NCBI GenBank assembly: GCA_963726375.1
Contig: CAVSCE010000008.1
Coordinates: 372,001 to 436,000, forward strand
Direction of reading: 5' to 3'
From: UTCFX2 sp963726375
Lineage (GTDB): Bacteria; Chloroflexota; Anaerolineae; Anaerolineales; UBA4823
DNA length: 64,000 bases
Shown: positions 34,491-41,503 of the stretch, in pieces
Layout: every line of letters starts with the position of its first letter
Position numbering within the stretch: the stretch's first letter is position 1
Program-made: the position numbers and the translations under genes
Notes under the pieces: generated by a model
The model's input: only the letters and a program-made list of their open reading frames with translations
The model's database searches: none
What the model was told of the DNA's origin: nothing

Positions 34491-34745
34491 CAAGGTTCGC
34501 TCTCCACGGGATAGGGTCAGTTTTTGGTGGCGATGAGCGATAGTATAACACCGGATGCGTTTGGGGTCGTTCCCAGCCAGGATGGCCCTTGAAAATGCAA
34601 TTAGTTGATCACATTTCGCCCGAGAGGAGCCTGCGCCTGAAGGATCTCCAGGTTTTTGGACCTGAAAGCCGGGGCCAGGTAAATAAACGGTAGATTCCGC
34701 CATTTCGCGGTCCCAGAGGTGGATTTTACGGTTAAAATGGAAGCC

Positions 34746-36362
34746 ATGAGCGAAAAGAATCCCACCCGCCTGGTGACTGTGGACGACCTACCGCTGATGC
34801 GCAGCGGTTTGCGCGCTTTTCTGACGGCGTATGATGAATTCAGCCTGGTCGGCGAGGCAAGCAACGGCGAGGAGGCAGTCCAGCTCTGCGAGCTGCTGCA
34901 GCCCGATATCGTCTTGATGGATCTGAAAATGCCGGTGATGGACGGCGTTGCGGCGACGCGCCAGATCCACCAGCGCTGGCCGCAGATCAAAATCCTGGCC
35001 CTGATCAGCTTTCGCGACAAGGAGCTGGTTGAGAAGGCGTTTGAGGCCGGGGCTTCAGGTTATGCGCTGAAAGATTTGACGGCAGACGAGCTTGCCGAAG
35101 CAGTCCGGCGGGTATCCCAGGGCCGGCGCAGCGCTTCGATAAAGATACGGCAGAGCCCGGAACAGGCTGATCTGCTAGACCGCCTGGCCCAGGCGATGGA
35201 TCAGTCCTCGACCGACCTGACCCGGCTGGCAGGGCTGCTGCGCAGCCAGCTCCCGGCGCTGTTCCCGAGCTGCCAGATCGAGGTGCATCTCTATCCAAGC
35301 CAGAACCTGCTCTGCTACCCGGCCGACCGGCCGGATCTGTTCCCGGAAGCGGCCTGGCGCTGGCTGCAGATGCACATGGAATCCAAGGTGTTTGCGCCAG
35401 AAGAGCCAGCGCCCTGGGGCGACACGACAACCCGGGAGGGGCAGTTCCTGCTTGCGCTGATGTCGTCCCATGCCGGCCAGCCGCTGGGTGGGATCGGGAT
35501 CCTGCAGCACGGCGACGACCTGGACCTGTGGGAGCACCTTCAGTTTGTCAAGGAGCTTGCGGGGAAGGTTTCGCAGGCGGTCGAGAAGGGCCGCCGGATC
35601 GAGCAGCCCTACCGCCACCAGAGGATGGACCAGGAGCTTGCGAACGCTGGTAAGATCCAGTCTGGAATCCTGCCCGAAAATCCGCCACAGCTGCGCGGTT
35701 GGGACCTGGCTTCACGCCTCGAGCCAGCGCTGCAGACCTCCGGCGATTTCTTCGATTTTATCCCCCTGCCCAACAACAACTGGGGGTTCGTGATCGCGGA
35801 CGTATCAGACAAAGGGATGGGCGCGGCGCTTTTCATGGCGCTGAGCAGCACTTTGTTCCGGACCTATGCTACCCAGTACGCCACGCTGCCTTCCTTTGCG
35901 CTCAGGCAGGTGAACGAGCGCATCCTTTCGGACACGCGCAGCGAGATGTTTGTGACCGCTTTTTATGCGGTGCTGGAGCCGGATACCGGGCGGATGCGCT
36001 ATGTGAACGCCGGCCACAACCCACCTTACCTGATCAGCAATCAGAAAGGCAAGCCTTTTGACCGGCTGCGAGCTACCGGAATGGCGCTGGGTGTGATGGA
36101 GGAAACGGTCTGGAGCCAGAAGGTGATCAAGCTTTCGCCGGGCGATGTGCTCCTGCTTTATACCGACGGCATCACGGAGGCGCAGAGCCGGAACGGGCGC
36201 TTCTACGGCGACCGCAGGCTGCAGGAAGTGCTCCGCTCGGTCGGCAGCCGCCCTGCCCAGGAAATCCTGGAGGCGATATTGGAAGATTTGAAGGTGTTCA
36301 TGGGAAGCATACCCCCGCAGGACGACGTCACGCTGATCGTGATCCGGCGCAAGCCGGAATAA
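34746..36362 (+). CDS. Receiver domain-SpoIIE phosphatase response regulator
   Basis: A 538-residue signalling protein with an N-terminal receiver domain (VDDLPLMRSG, acceptor Asp in DIVLMDLKMPVMDG, about residue 58; conserved Lys in YALKDLT), a GAF-like middle region, and a C-terminal PPM/SpoIIE Ser/Thr phosphatase (about 300-538). Metal-binding residues are in LQTSGDFFDFIPL, IADVSDKGMGAALFM and LLYTDGITEAQSRNG, with YVNAGHNPPYLIS. Such proteins act in partner-switching networks with anti-sigma or STAS factors, but none is linked here. Start chosen at the ATG at 34746; GTG 34719 is also in frame. Confidence 0.9.
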   Translation: MSEKNPTRLVTVDDLPLMRSGLRAFLTAYDEFSLVGEASNGEEAVQLCELLQPDIVLMDLKMPVMDGVAATRQIHQRWPQIKILALISFRDKELVEKAFEAGASGYALKDLTADELAEAVRRVSQGRRSASIKIRQSPEQADLLDRLAQAMDQSSTDLTRLAGLLRSQLPALFPSCQIEVHLYPSQNLLCYPADRPDLFPEAAWRWLQMHMESKVFAPEEPAPWGDTTTREGQFLLALMSSHAGQPLGGIGILQHGDDLDLWEHLQFVKELAGKVSQAVEKGRRIEQPYRHQRMDQELANAGKIQSGILPENPPQLRGWDLASRLEPALQTSGDFFDFIPLPNNNWGFVIADVSDKGMGAALFMALSSTLFRTYATQYATLPSFALRQVNERILSDTRSEMFVTAFYAVLEPDTGRMRYVNAGHNPPYLISNQKGKPFDRLRATGMALGVMEETVWSQKVIKLSPGDVLLLYTDGITEAQSRNGRFYGDRRLQEVLRSVGSRPAQEILEAILEDLKVFMGSIPPQDDVTLIVIRRKPE

Positions 36363-36440
36363 GCCCTCGCCTGGATTTTGGAATTCCACCGAGACAGTGT
36401 TCAGGGACAACTGGAAAACCCCCCAGATCTCCGAATCAAA

Positions 36441-36479
36441 ACAATAAAACCGCACCCAATCAGGGTGCGGTTTTATTGT
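36441..36479. terminator. Bidirectional terminator after the receiver-phosphatase gene
   Basis: Perfect 17-bp stem ACAATAAAACCGCACCC (36441-36457) and GGGTGCGGTTTTATTGT (36463-36479), 5-nt loop AATCA. GC-rich core with A/T flanks works in both directions, serving the rightward phosphatase gene and the leftward small secreted gene. Confidence 0.85.
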
Positions 36480-36501
36480 GCATAATATACTCGCTGGGAA
36501 C

Positions 36502-36762
36502 TTACTTCCCGGAAGCGTGGCTGCCCATCAGGCCTTGCTGGGCGAGGCCGCTGACTAAGCTACCGAAGATGGCGCCTGTGCCGTCTTCAACGCCGAGCAG
36601 TGCAAAGTGGACCCGCCAGACGCCGGGCTCGCCATCGATCAGGGTGCCCCAGGAACGGCCATTCGGGTTCGGCTCGCCGGGTGCGGCGAGAGCTGAGCCA
36701 AAGGAAGCGCCAACCAAAACAGCTAAAACCAGTGCCGACATCAATAAAATGTGAAGTTTCAT
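36502..36762 (-). CDS. Small secreted protein of unknown function, 86 aa
   Basis: No family recognised. The ATG at 36762 is preceded by GGAGATTAC, and gives MKLHILLMSALVLAVLVGAS as a clear Sec signal peptide with a likely cleavage after SALA. The mature 56 residues (APGEPNPNGRSWGTLIDGEP onwards) contain a Gly-rich middle and an HFALLGVEDGTG segment. It is expressed from a recognisable promoter at 36807-36835 with a leader of about 45 bases. Confidence 0.7.
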   Translation of the reverse strand: MKLHILLMSALVLAVLVGASFGSALAAPGEPNPNGRSWGTLIDGEPGVWRVHFALLGVEDGTGAIFGSLVSGLAQQGLMGSHASGK

Positions 36763-36806
36763 CGTAATCTCCATTTCTAAGGTTGTTTGAACTTGAACGT
36801 GCCCGT

Positions 36807-36835
36807 ATGATACAACAATATGTATATATTGTCAA
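36807..36835 (-). promoter_or_regulatory. Sigma-70-type promoter for the small secreted gene
   Basis: Read leftward, TTGACA (36835-36830) and TATCAT (36812-36807) are spaced by exactly 17 bp. The ATG is about 45 bp after the -10. The surrounding DNA is AT-rich with ATATATAC and TATTG segments. Confidence 0.8.
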
Positions 36836-37020
36836 GATATTGTATATTAATAGTATATGAATGTTTCGTCCTCGGGCGGAAATTTTTTGGGTATCGAGCT
36901 GCCGAATTAAAGAATTGAAAAATCGAGAAAGCACGTTCTTTGAAGAGATTGGAAAAATAAAACCCCCTTGGGGCTAAGGGGTTGGTCTTTGTGGGGACTG
37001 GCAGTGCAGGAATACAGAAA

Positions 37021-37419
37021 TCAATGCACTTCGACGGACCAATCCGTCGGCTGGAGCGAGATGTTGGGCGGGAAGGGGGTGTGGGAGAAATGCACGGCGC
37101 TCGCCTTCTTCAGGTATCCGGAGAAGCCGTCCATATAACTGGCGATGACCTGCTTGATGAAGCCCGAGTCTTCGCCGGAGGCCGAGAGCAGCGCGAAGAT
37201 CTTCAGGCTGCCCGCCGTGCCGGGCCAGACGTCGGCGCGCTTGAGCGTAAGCCTGGCGAACTTCCGCTCCTGGAGTGCTTTGTCGCCTTCGCACAGGTCG
37301 ATGGCGGCCGCGTTGATGTCCGCGGTCATGTCTTCGAAGTACAGGTTGAGCAGCTGGCGGGCGTGCCGGCCGCCGTCGGGCATGTTGATGGTCAATTCGA
37401 TAGTGAAGAGGGTGGTCAT
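37021..37419 (-). CDS. Hypothetical cytosolic protein, 132 aa
   Basis: No family recognised. AGAGGAGGAAAG lies directly upstream of the ATG, which supports the leftward frame over the longer overlapping rightward frame (36982-37551). The protein begins MTTLFTIELTINMPDGGRHA and contains IDLCEGDKALQERKFARLTL and SLKIFALLSASGEDSGFIK; it looks like a small alpha/beta domain. No signal peptide or membrane helix. It is isolated between the small secreted gene and a 415-bp gap. Confidence 0.65.
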   Translation of the reverse strand: MTTLFTIELTINMPDGGRHARQLLNLYFEDMTADINAAAIDLCEGDKALQERKFARLTLKRADVWPGTAGSLKIFALLSASGEDSGFIKQVIASYMDGFSGYLKKASAVHFSHTPFPPNISLQPTDWSVEVH

Positions 37420-37834
37420 GGGTTTGCTTTCCTCCTCTGTTTATTTTTGAACAATTCGCCTGGATCATCTTTGGGATGTCTGGATGAGCTGGCTGGCGTT
37501 CGAGTTATGTCCATTCAAACCCATTCAGGCACAATTTTCAAAAGAAAATAATCAGATTCTATTTTGAAAGGACATGAAGATGAAATGATATGAGTAAACA
37601 TCTGATGTAAAAGTATAAGAAATGACCAAGCAATTCAGTATAACGTACAATTTCACGAATTATGATGATTTTGTATGGATTCTGATAACCGGTTCGATCC
37701 CCAGATATTTTTCGTTATTAAATTTTCGCTATTCTGAGATTGACTAAAGATTCGTTATTAAACGCCGAGATCGAACATCGAGGGCGAAATGTCTCTAAGG
37801 AGTCAACATCAGCAATCTCACCGCGCCTGCTGCC
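37420..37834. other. Intergenic gap, AT-rich, no gene recognised
   Basis: The 415 bp between the 132-aa gene and the SDR gene hold no convincing reading frame on either strand. The middle is AT-rich. A 12-bp direct repeat TTCGTTATTAAA occurs at 37711-37722 and 37751-37762, 40 bp apart. No promoter consensus or RNA gene was recognised. Confidence 0.6.
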
Positions 37835-38659
37835 TTACTCCTCCACCAGCTCTTCGCTCTTCTCCCACAGCGCCTGTGCCAAATTCGGGTCGCACGCCTT
37901 GCGGCTCGCCCTCATCACCCTGCGCCCGAAATAGTATTCGCCCGACTTCCAGTCTTCTCCCGGCTCGGTTGAGGCCAGCCGGGTCAGCGCTTCAGCCCCC
38001 TTCTGGGGTGTGACGAAGCCGACCATACTGCCGAGGCGGGTGTGGTAAGCGAACCGGATCAGCCAGGCGGCTTCCCCGCCAAAATTGCTGGCGACGATGC
38101 CCGGATCGGCCGCGGCGGTCGAGAGGCCCTGCCCGTTGAAGCGCCTGTGCAGCTCATGGGCGAGCAGGATGAGGTAGAGTTTTGTGCTGGCGTAGGCCTT
38201 GAAGGCCGAATAGCCCCTTTCAAGATTAAGGTCATGAAGCCTCGCTTTTCCGAGATAATGTGAAAGGCTGGTGGTGTTGATCACGCTGGCGCTGCTGCGC
38301 ACCAGGATATCCAGGAGCGAATGGGTCAGCAGGAAATGGGCGAGATAGTTGACCTGGAAGGTTTTTTCGTGCCCGTCGGCGGTCAGCTCGCGCTCCTTCA
38401 GCATGCCGCCGGCATTGTTGATCAGCACGTCGATCCGGTCGTAATCCCTGCGCAGGCTGGAGGCAAGGAGGCGGACCTGATCCAGACTGGCAAAATCGGC
38501 CAGATAGTAAGGGGCGTTCAGCTCTCTGGCGATGGATACCGTCTTCTGTTCCGAGCGGCCGACGACCACGACATGCGCGCCCTGGGCGGAAAGAGACCTG
38601 GCTGCTTCCGCGCCGATCCCGTCGCTCGCGCCGGTAATGACGACAACTTTATCTTTCAA
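37835..38659 (-). CDS. Short-chain dehydrogenase/reductase
   Basis: A 274-residue SDR. NAD(P)-binding GASDGIGAEAARSL at residues 10-23, the structural NNAGG near 82, catalytic Ser in NTTSLSHYL near 130 and the YxxxK pair in AYASTKLYLIL near 156. The pattern, with a basic residue after the first strand (VVVVGRSEQK), favours NADP. Members of this retinol-dehydrogenase-like subgroup act on diverse alcohols, so the substrate is open. It is a single-gene unit with the tRNA locus upstream. Confidence 0.9.
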   Translation of the reverse strand: MKDKVVVITGASDGIGAEAARSLSAQGAHVVVVGRSEQKTVSIARELNAPYYLADFASLDQVRLLASSLRRDYDRIDVLINNAGGMLKERELTADGHEKTFQVNYLAHFLLTHSLLDILVRSSASVINTTSLSHYLGKARLHDLNLERGYSAFKAYASTKLYLILLAHELHRRFNGQGLSTAAADPGIVASNFGGEAAWLIRFAYHTRLGSMVGFVTPQKGAEALTRLASTEPGEDWKSGEYYFGRRVMRASRKACDPNLAQALWEKSEELVEE

Positions 38660-38745
38660 AACGCCAGCTCCTAACTAACAAATATTCATACATGCTGATT
38701 GGATGCATTTGAGATGTGAAATCGTTTCATGAGACCTGTTAAAAC

Positions 38746-38774
38746 AAAAAAGCCAGGAGTTTCCCCGGCTTTTT
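38746..38774 (-). terminator. Terminator of the tRNA(CAU)-intron transcript
   Basis: Leftward, AAAAAGCC and GGCTTTTTT form a stem around GGGGAAACTCCT, followed by GTTTT. It begins 4 bp after the end of the tRNA and terminates its transcription before the SDR gene. Confidence 0.7.
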
Positions 38775-38817
38775 GTGTGGGCCCGGCAGGGATCGAACCT
38801 GCGACCAAGCGGTTATG

Positions 38818-39422
38818 CATCCCACTGCGGCTTTCGCCGCCCCTTTCGGGTTTGTGGGCTGGACTATCCTTTCGCCCCAGTGGGGCGCCTGCCCTCTAGT
38901 CTCTACACCTTCCCGCAATGAAAAGCGGGCTTGGCTCGGGATTACCTTGCCGGTTGGCGAGGGCTTCCCCGAATTTGGCAGGTGTCGCCTGGGCATTGCT
39001 ACCCGGGCAGCCCTGTGCAATTTTTCTTATTGAGTTTACAATGCGGTTATGAAGATGCCATCTAACTGCATTATTTGTGGAAACCCCTTGCATGGCCGTC
39101 AAACGAAGTTCTGTTCATCGGCCTGCAAAAATCGGGATTTGCAGAGTTACGAAGCTCAGAAACGACGAGGGCTGAGTAGAAAACTCGAATTAATTCGGGC
39201 TGCCGGAAGTCGCTGCTCCATTTGCGGATATGACAGGAATTTGGCAGCTTTGGTTTTTCATCACACAGACTCAAGCGAGAAAGATTTCAAATTGGACATG
39301 CGTTCGTTATCCAACCGGAAGCTTGAACCAGTTATGGAAGAAATCACCAAATGCATTCTGGTATGTGCCAATTGTCATGCCGAGCTTCATAACCCGCTGC
39401 TCAACTTAGAAAAACTGCTCTA
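38818..39422 (-). ncRNA. Group I self-splicing intron in the tRNA(CAU) anticodon loop
   Basis: Minus-strand core elements in order: P-like box AAUUCGGGGAAGCCC (38976-38961), Q-like AAUCCCGAGCCAAGC (38943-38929), R-like GUGUAGAGACUAGAGGGCAG (38908-38889), and S-like AAGGAUAGUCC (38872-38861). They closely resemble the short IC3 introns of the Azoarcus tRNA-Ile and cyanobacterial tRNA genes. The last exon base is U and the last intron base is G, as group I chemistry requires. A candidate guide sequence GGCUGC at 39012-39007 can pair with exon 1 GCGGCU, with a U-G at the splice site. The remaining 5' part, about 400 nt, holds an HNH gene on the opposite strand. Confidence 0.9.
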
Positions 39423-39423
39423 A
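39049..39423 (+). CDS. HNH endonuclease encoded antisense inside the group I intron
   Basis: A 124-residue protein. An N-terminal zinc-ribbon-like part (CIICGNPL, CSSACKNRD) is followed by an HNH core: CSICGYDRN, LVFHHTD and CILVCANCHAELHNP, with the His-His, Asn and His residues in the right order. It is the likely homing nuclease of the intron, but it is on the strand opposite to the intron RNA, and lies in what would be the P1 loop. Its TAA stop (39421-39423) overlaps the first base of exon 1. Start chosen at the first ATG; a second one follows at 39055. Confidence 0.85.
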   Translation: MKMPSNCIICGNPLHGRQTKFCSSACKNRDLQSYEAQKRRGLSRKLELIRAAGSRCSICGYDRNLAALVFHHTDSSEKDFKLDMRSLSNRKLEPVMEEITKCILVCANCHAELHNPLLNLEKLL

Positions 39424-39531
39424 GCCGCGCGCTCTGCCGCTGAGCTACGGGCCCCTGTTAAAGTGCTGCGTGCTCCGGAGTCGAGCGCCAGGTACGATCA
39501 CCATGACACCTGACACTGGAACACGACTTAG

Positions 39532-39603
39532 AGCGGGCGACGGGATTCGAACCCGTGAATATCAGCTTGGAAGGCTGACGCCTTACCCCTTGGCGACGCC
39601 CGC
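39532..39603 (-). tRNA. tRNA-Gly (anticodon UCC)
   Basis: Minus strand, 72 nt. Acceptor GCGGGCG pairs with CGCCCGC, D arm GCC-AAGGGGTAA-GGC, anticodon stem TCAGC/GCTGA with loop CTTCCAA (anticodon TCC), T arm with GGGTTCGAATCCC. CCA is not encoded. It lies 77 bp upstream of the split tRNA on the same strand and may be co-transcribed with it. Confidence 0.93.
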
Positions 39604-39695
39604 GCGCCCCTGATTGTACCCGACCCCAAAACATTTGGCAAGCTACCTTTTATTGATCCAGACGCGAAGAGATTGTTAAATATTTCACGATCCCC

Positions 39696-39724
39696 TTGAC
39701 ATCTGGCATCTCCTGGGTTATCCT
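39696..39724 (+). promoter_or_regulatory. Sigma-70-type promoter of the Rrf2 gene
   Basis: TTGACA at 39696-39701 and TATCCT at 39719-39724 with a 17-bp spacer. A transcript would start near 39731, just before the 28-bp candidate operator at 39739. Confidence 0.6.
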
Positions 39725-39738
39725 ATTGGGGAGATAAA

Positions 39739-39766
39739 GTCTACTATTAGAGTGGGCTTTATAGAC
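39739..39766 (+). promoter_or_regulatory. Candidate Rrf2 operator, copy 1
   Basis: A 28-bp imperfect palindrome starting GTCTACT and ending ATAGAC, with half-sites GTCTA and TAGAC 23 bp apart. The same layout recurs at 40335-40362 upstream of pstS. It sits right after the predicted Rrf2 transcription start, as expected for a repressor site. Confidence 0.55.
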
Positions 39767-39797
39767 ACTAGAACGAAAAGAGATACCTGGATAAGCG

Positions 39798-40278
39798 ATG
39801 CGACTTTCTAAACGCGGTGAATACGGCCTGCGGGCTATGATCGACCTGGCAACCCAGCTGAACCTGCGGGAAAAGCCCGGCGGAGTCGTCCAGATCAAGG
39901 ACATCGCCGAGCGCCAGCACATACCCGCCAAGTTCCTCGAGCAGATCCTGCTCACCCTAAAGAACAACGGTTTGCTTCACAGCCGGATGGGTGTGGGGGG
40001 CGGCTACTACCTGGCCCGGCCTGCCAATGAAATCAGCCTGGGGCATATCGTCCGTGTCCTGGACGGACCTCTGGCGCCGATCGGCTGCGTCAGCCAGATG
40101 GCTTACGAGTTCATGCGGCTGCCCGGACGAGCGCACCTGCGGGCTGCGCCTGGTCATGCTGGACGTGCGCAATGCAATCTCCAACATCCTGGACAACACT
40201 ACGTTGACTGACGTGATCAACCGCGTCGAGCTGGCCAGTGCCTTATTAAAAGGCGCTGACGACCTGCTCATGGTTTAG
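39798..40278 (+). CDS. Rrf2-family transcriptional regulator, one frameshift
   Basis: A winged-helix repressor of about 160 residues. N-terminal MRLSKRGEYGLRAMIDLA is the family signature; the wing region has LHSRMGVGGGYYLARP. The frame breaks near 40128, where one base too many (GG in CGGCTGC) spoils the join; correction gives FMRCPDERTCGLRLVM, with two Cys that could hold an iron-sulfur cluster or respond to redox. In the family three Cys often coordinate the cluster; only two are evident here. It precedes pstSCAB by 172 bp on the same strand and may control it through the shared 28-bp sites. Confidence 0.87.
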
Positions 40279-40325
40279 CGATCAGGTAAATTGGCGGATC
40301 ATCCGGGAGCCGGACATGTTTTTTG

Positions 40326-40362
40326 AGACATAATGTCTACTTATCCGCTAGTACTAATAGAC
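40326..40362 (+). promoter_or_regulatory. Candidate Rrf2 operator, copy 2, with adjoining palindrome
   Basis: GTCTACT at 40335 and ATAGAC ending at 40362 form a 28-bp element like copy 1, with the same 23-bp half-site spacing. It is overlapped by a perfect 13-bp palindrome, AGACATAATGTCT (40326-40338). The site is 88 bp upstream of the pstS start. Confidence 0.5.
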
Positions 40363-40450
40363 TAACATCCAGACTTAATAAATCGGCACTTAATTCCTGT
40401 TTGAGATTGGCTCAGTAAAACTCAAGAAATTGCTGGAAAGGATTTTAAAA

Positions 40451-41416
40451 ATGAAGATAACTCGAATTCTCCTGGTTTGGCTCTTCGTCCTCCTGATTGG
40501 ACTTCCCCTGGCTGCCTGCGGCGGCTCGGCTCAGACCGGCGAGGCCGGTGAGCTGAAAGGGACGATCGCGATCTCAGGCGCCTGGGCGCTCTATCCCATG
40601 ATGACCCGCTGGGGGGAGGAATTCCAGAAGATCAACCCCGATGTGCAGTTTGATATCTCAGCCGGCGGGGCCGGGAAGGGGATGGCAGATGCACTCGGCG
40701 GCGCGGTCGACATTGGGATGGTTTCTCGCGCTGTTACCCCTGAAGAAGAAGCAAAAGGCGCTTATTGGATCGCCGTCACGAAAGACGCGGTGCTTCCGAT
40801 GGTCAGCCAGAATAACCCGGTTTTGGCAGACCTGTTGAAGATGGGCGTCAAGCAGAAGGTTTTTGAAGGGATTTACATCACCGGCGAGATCACCAGCTGG
40901 GGTCAGGTGGTCGGCAGGGAAGATATCGCCGATACGATCAACGTATACACTCGCTCCGATGCTGCCGGTGCGCCGGAAACTTGGGCCAAGTACCTGGGCA
41001 AGAAACAGGAAGACCTGCTGGGTCTGGGCGTATTTGGCGACCCGGGCCTGCTGGAAGCAGTTATAAAAGACCCTCTGGGGATCGGCTATAACAACCTTGG
41101 TTATGCTTACGATAACACAACGGAAAAACCCGTGGCAGGGGGCGTTCCTGTACCGGTGGATTACAACGAGAACGGCGTCGCCGATCCGGAGGAAATCCTG
41201 GAGACCAAGGACGAAGCCGTGCAGATGGTCGCCCAGGGCAAGTATCCATCACCGCCGGCGCGCGATCTCAATGTGGTTACGAATGGGAAGCCGTCCGGAT
41301 TGGTGCAAGCGTTTATCCAGTGGATCCTCACAGATGGACAGGCGTTCGTCGGAGAGGCAGGATATGTAACGCTGCCGCAGACCCAGTTAGATGAAGGACT
41401 TTCAAAATTAAAATGA
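40451..41416 (+). CDS. pstS: Phosphate ABC transporter substrate-binding lipoprotein PstS
   Basis: Captures phosphate outside the membrane for PstCAB. ATG 40451 is preceded by GGAAAGG. A signal peptide ends with lipobox LAAC, after which the type-II binding fold begins ELKGTIAISGAWALYPMM. Phosphate-site-like segments are SGAWALYPM, SAGGAGKGMADAL and SRSDAAGAPETW-like TRSDAAGAPETWAKYL. The overall length of 322 residues is a little longer than usual. The next genes encode the permeases and ATPase in canonical order. PhoU is not present in this window. Confidence 0.9.
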   Translation: MKITRILLVWLFVLLIGLPLAACGGSAQTGEAGELKGTIAISGAWALYPMMTRWGEEFQKINPDVQFDISAGGAGKGMADALGGAVDIGMVSRAVTPEEEAKGAYWIAVTKDAVLPMVSQNNPVLADLLKMGVKQKVFEGIYITGEITSWGQVVGREDIADTINVYTRSDAAGAPETWAKYLGKKQEDLLGLGVFGDPGLLEAVIKDPLGIGYNNLGYAYDNTTEKPVAGGVPVPVDYNENGVADPEEILETKDEAVQMVAQGKYPSPPARDLNVVTNGKPSGLVQAFIQWILTDGQAFVGEAGYVTLPQTQLDEGLSKLK

Positions 41417-41427
41417 GCGATAGTTCC

Positions 41428-41472
41428 GCTGGTTCGATTCCCAGCCGCCTGGCATCAACAATCTGCCAGGCG
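41428..41472 (+). repeat. Two adjacent hairpins between pstS and pstC
   Basis: First stem GCTGG (41428-41432) with CCAGC (41441-41445) around TTCGATTC, which looks like a tRNA T arm. Second stem CGCCTGGCA (41446-41454) with TGCCAGGCG (41464-41472), nine perfect pairs and a 9-nt loop. Placed directly after pstS, they could protect the pstS mRNA end and reduce expression of the permease genes. Confidence 0.65.
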
Positions 41473-41503
41473 AGCTGTGCGTTGAGGTTTGGGAAGATTT
41501 GAA

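Larger units (their letters stand above)
38778..39454 (-). tRNA. tRNA with CAU anticodon (Ile2 or elongator Met), interrupted by a group I intron
   Basis: Two exons on the minus strand. Exon 1 (39454-39423, 32 nt) has the acceptor 5' half GGGCCCG, the D arm GCTCAGCGGCAGAGC and the 5' side of the anticodon stem, ending at U33. Exon 2 (38817-38778, 40 nt) begins with the anticodon CAU, then AACCGC, the T arm GCAGGTTCGATCCCTGC and acceptor CGGGCCC plus discriminator A. The acceptor stem pairs perfectly over 7 bp. The spliced anticodon loop is CUCAUAA. CCA is not encoded. The stem is not that of an initiator tRNA; CAU could be elongator Met or lysidine-modified Ile2. A 605-bp intron lies between U33 and C34. 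Confidence 0.9.

Noticed and set aside
36982..37551. A 189-residue rightward frame overlapping the 132-aa gene
   Set aside because: The leftward gene has a strong AGGAGGA ribosome site at its ATG and protein-like composition; the rightward frame has neither a ribosome site nor domain character.
37711..37762. Direct repeat TTCGTTATTAAA as an attachment site or iteron
   Set aside because: Only two copies in an AT-rich gap with no integrase, replication gene or further repeats nearby.
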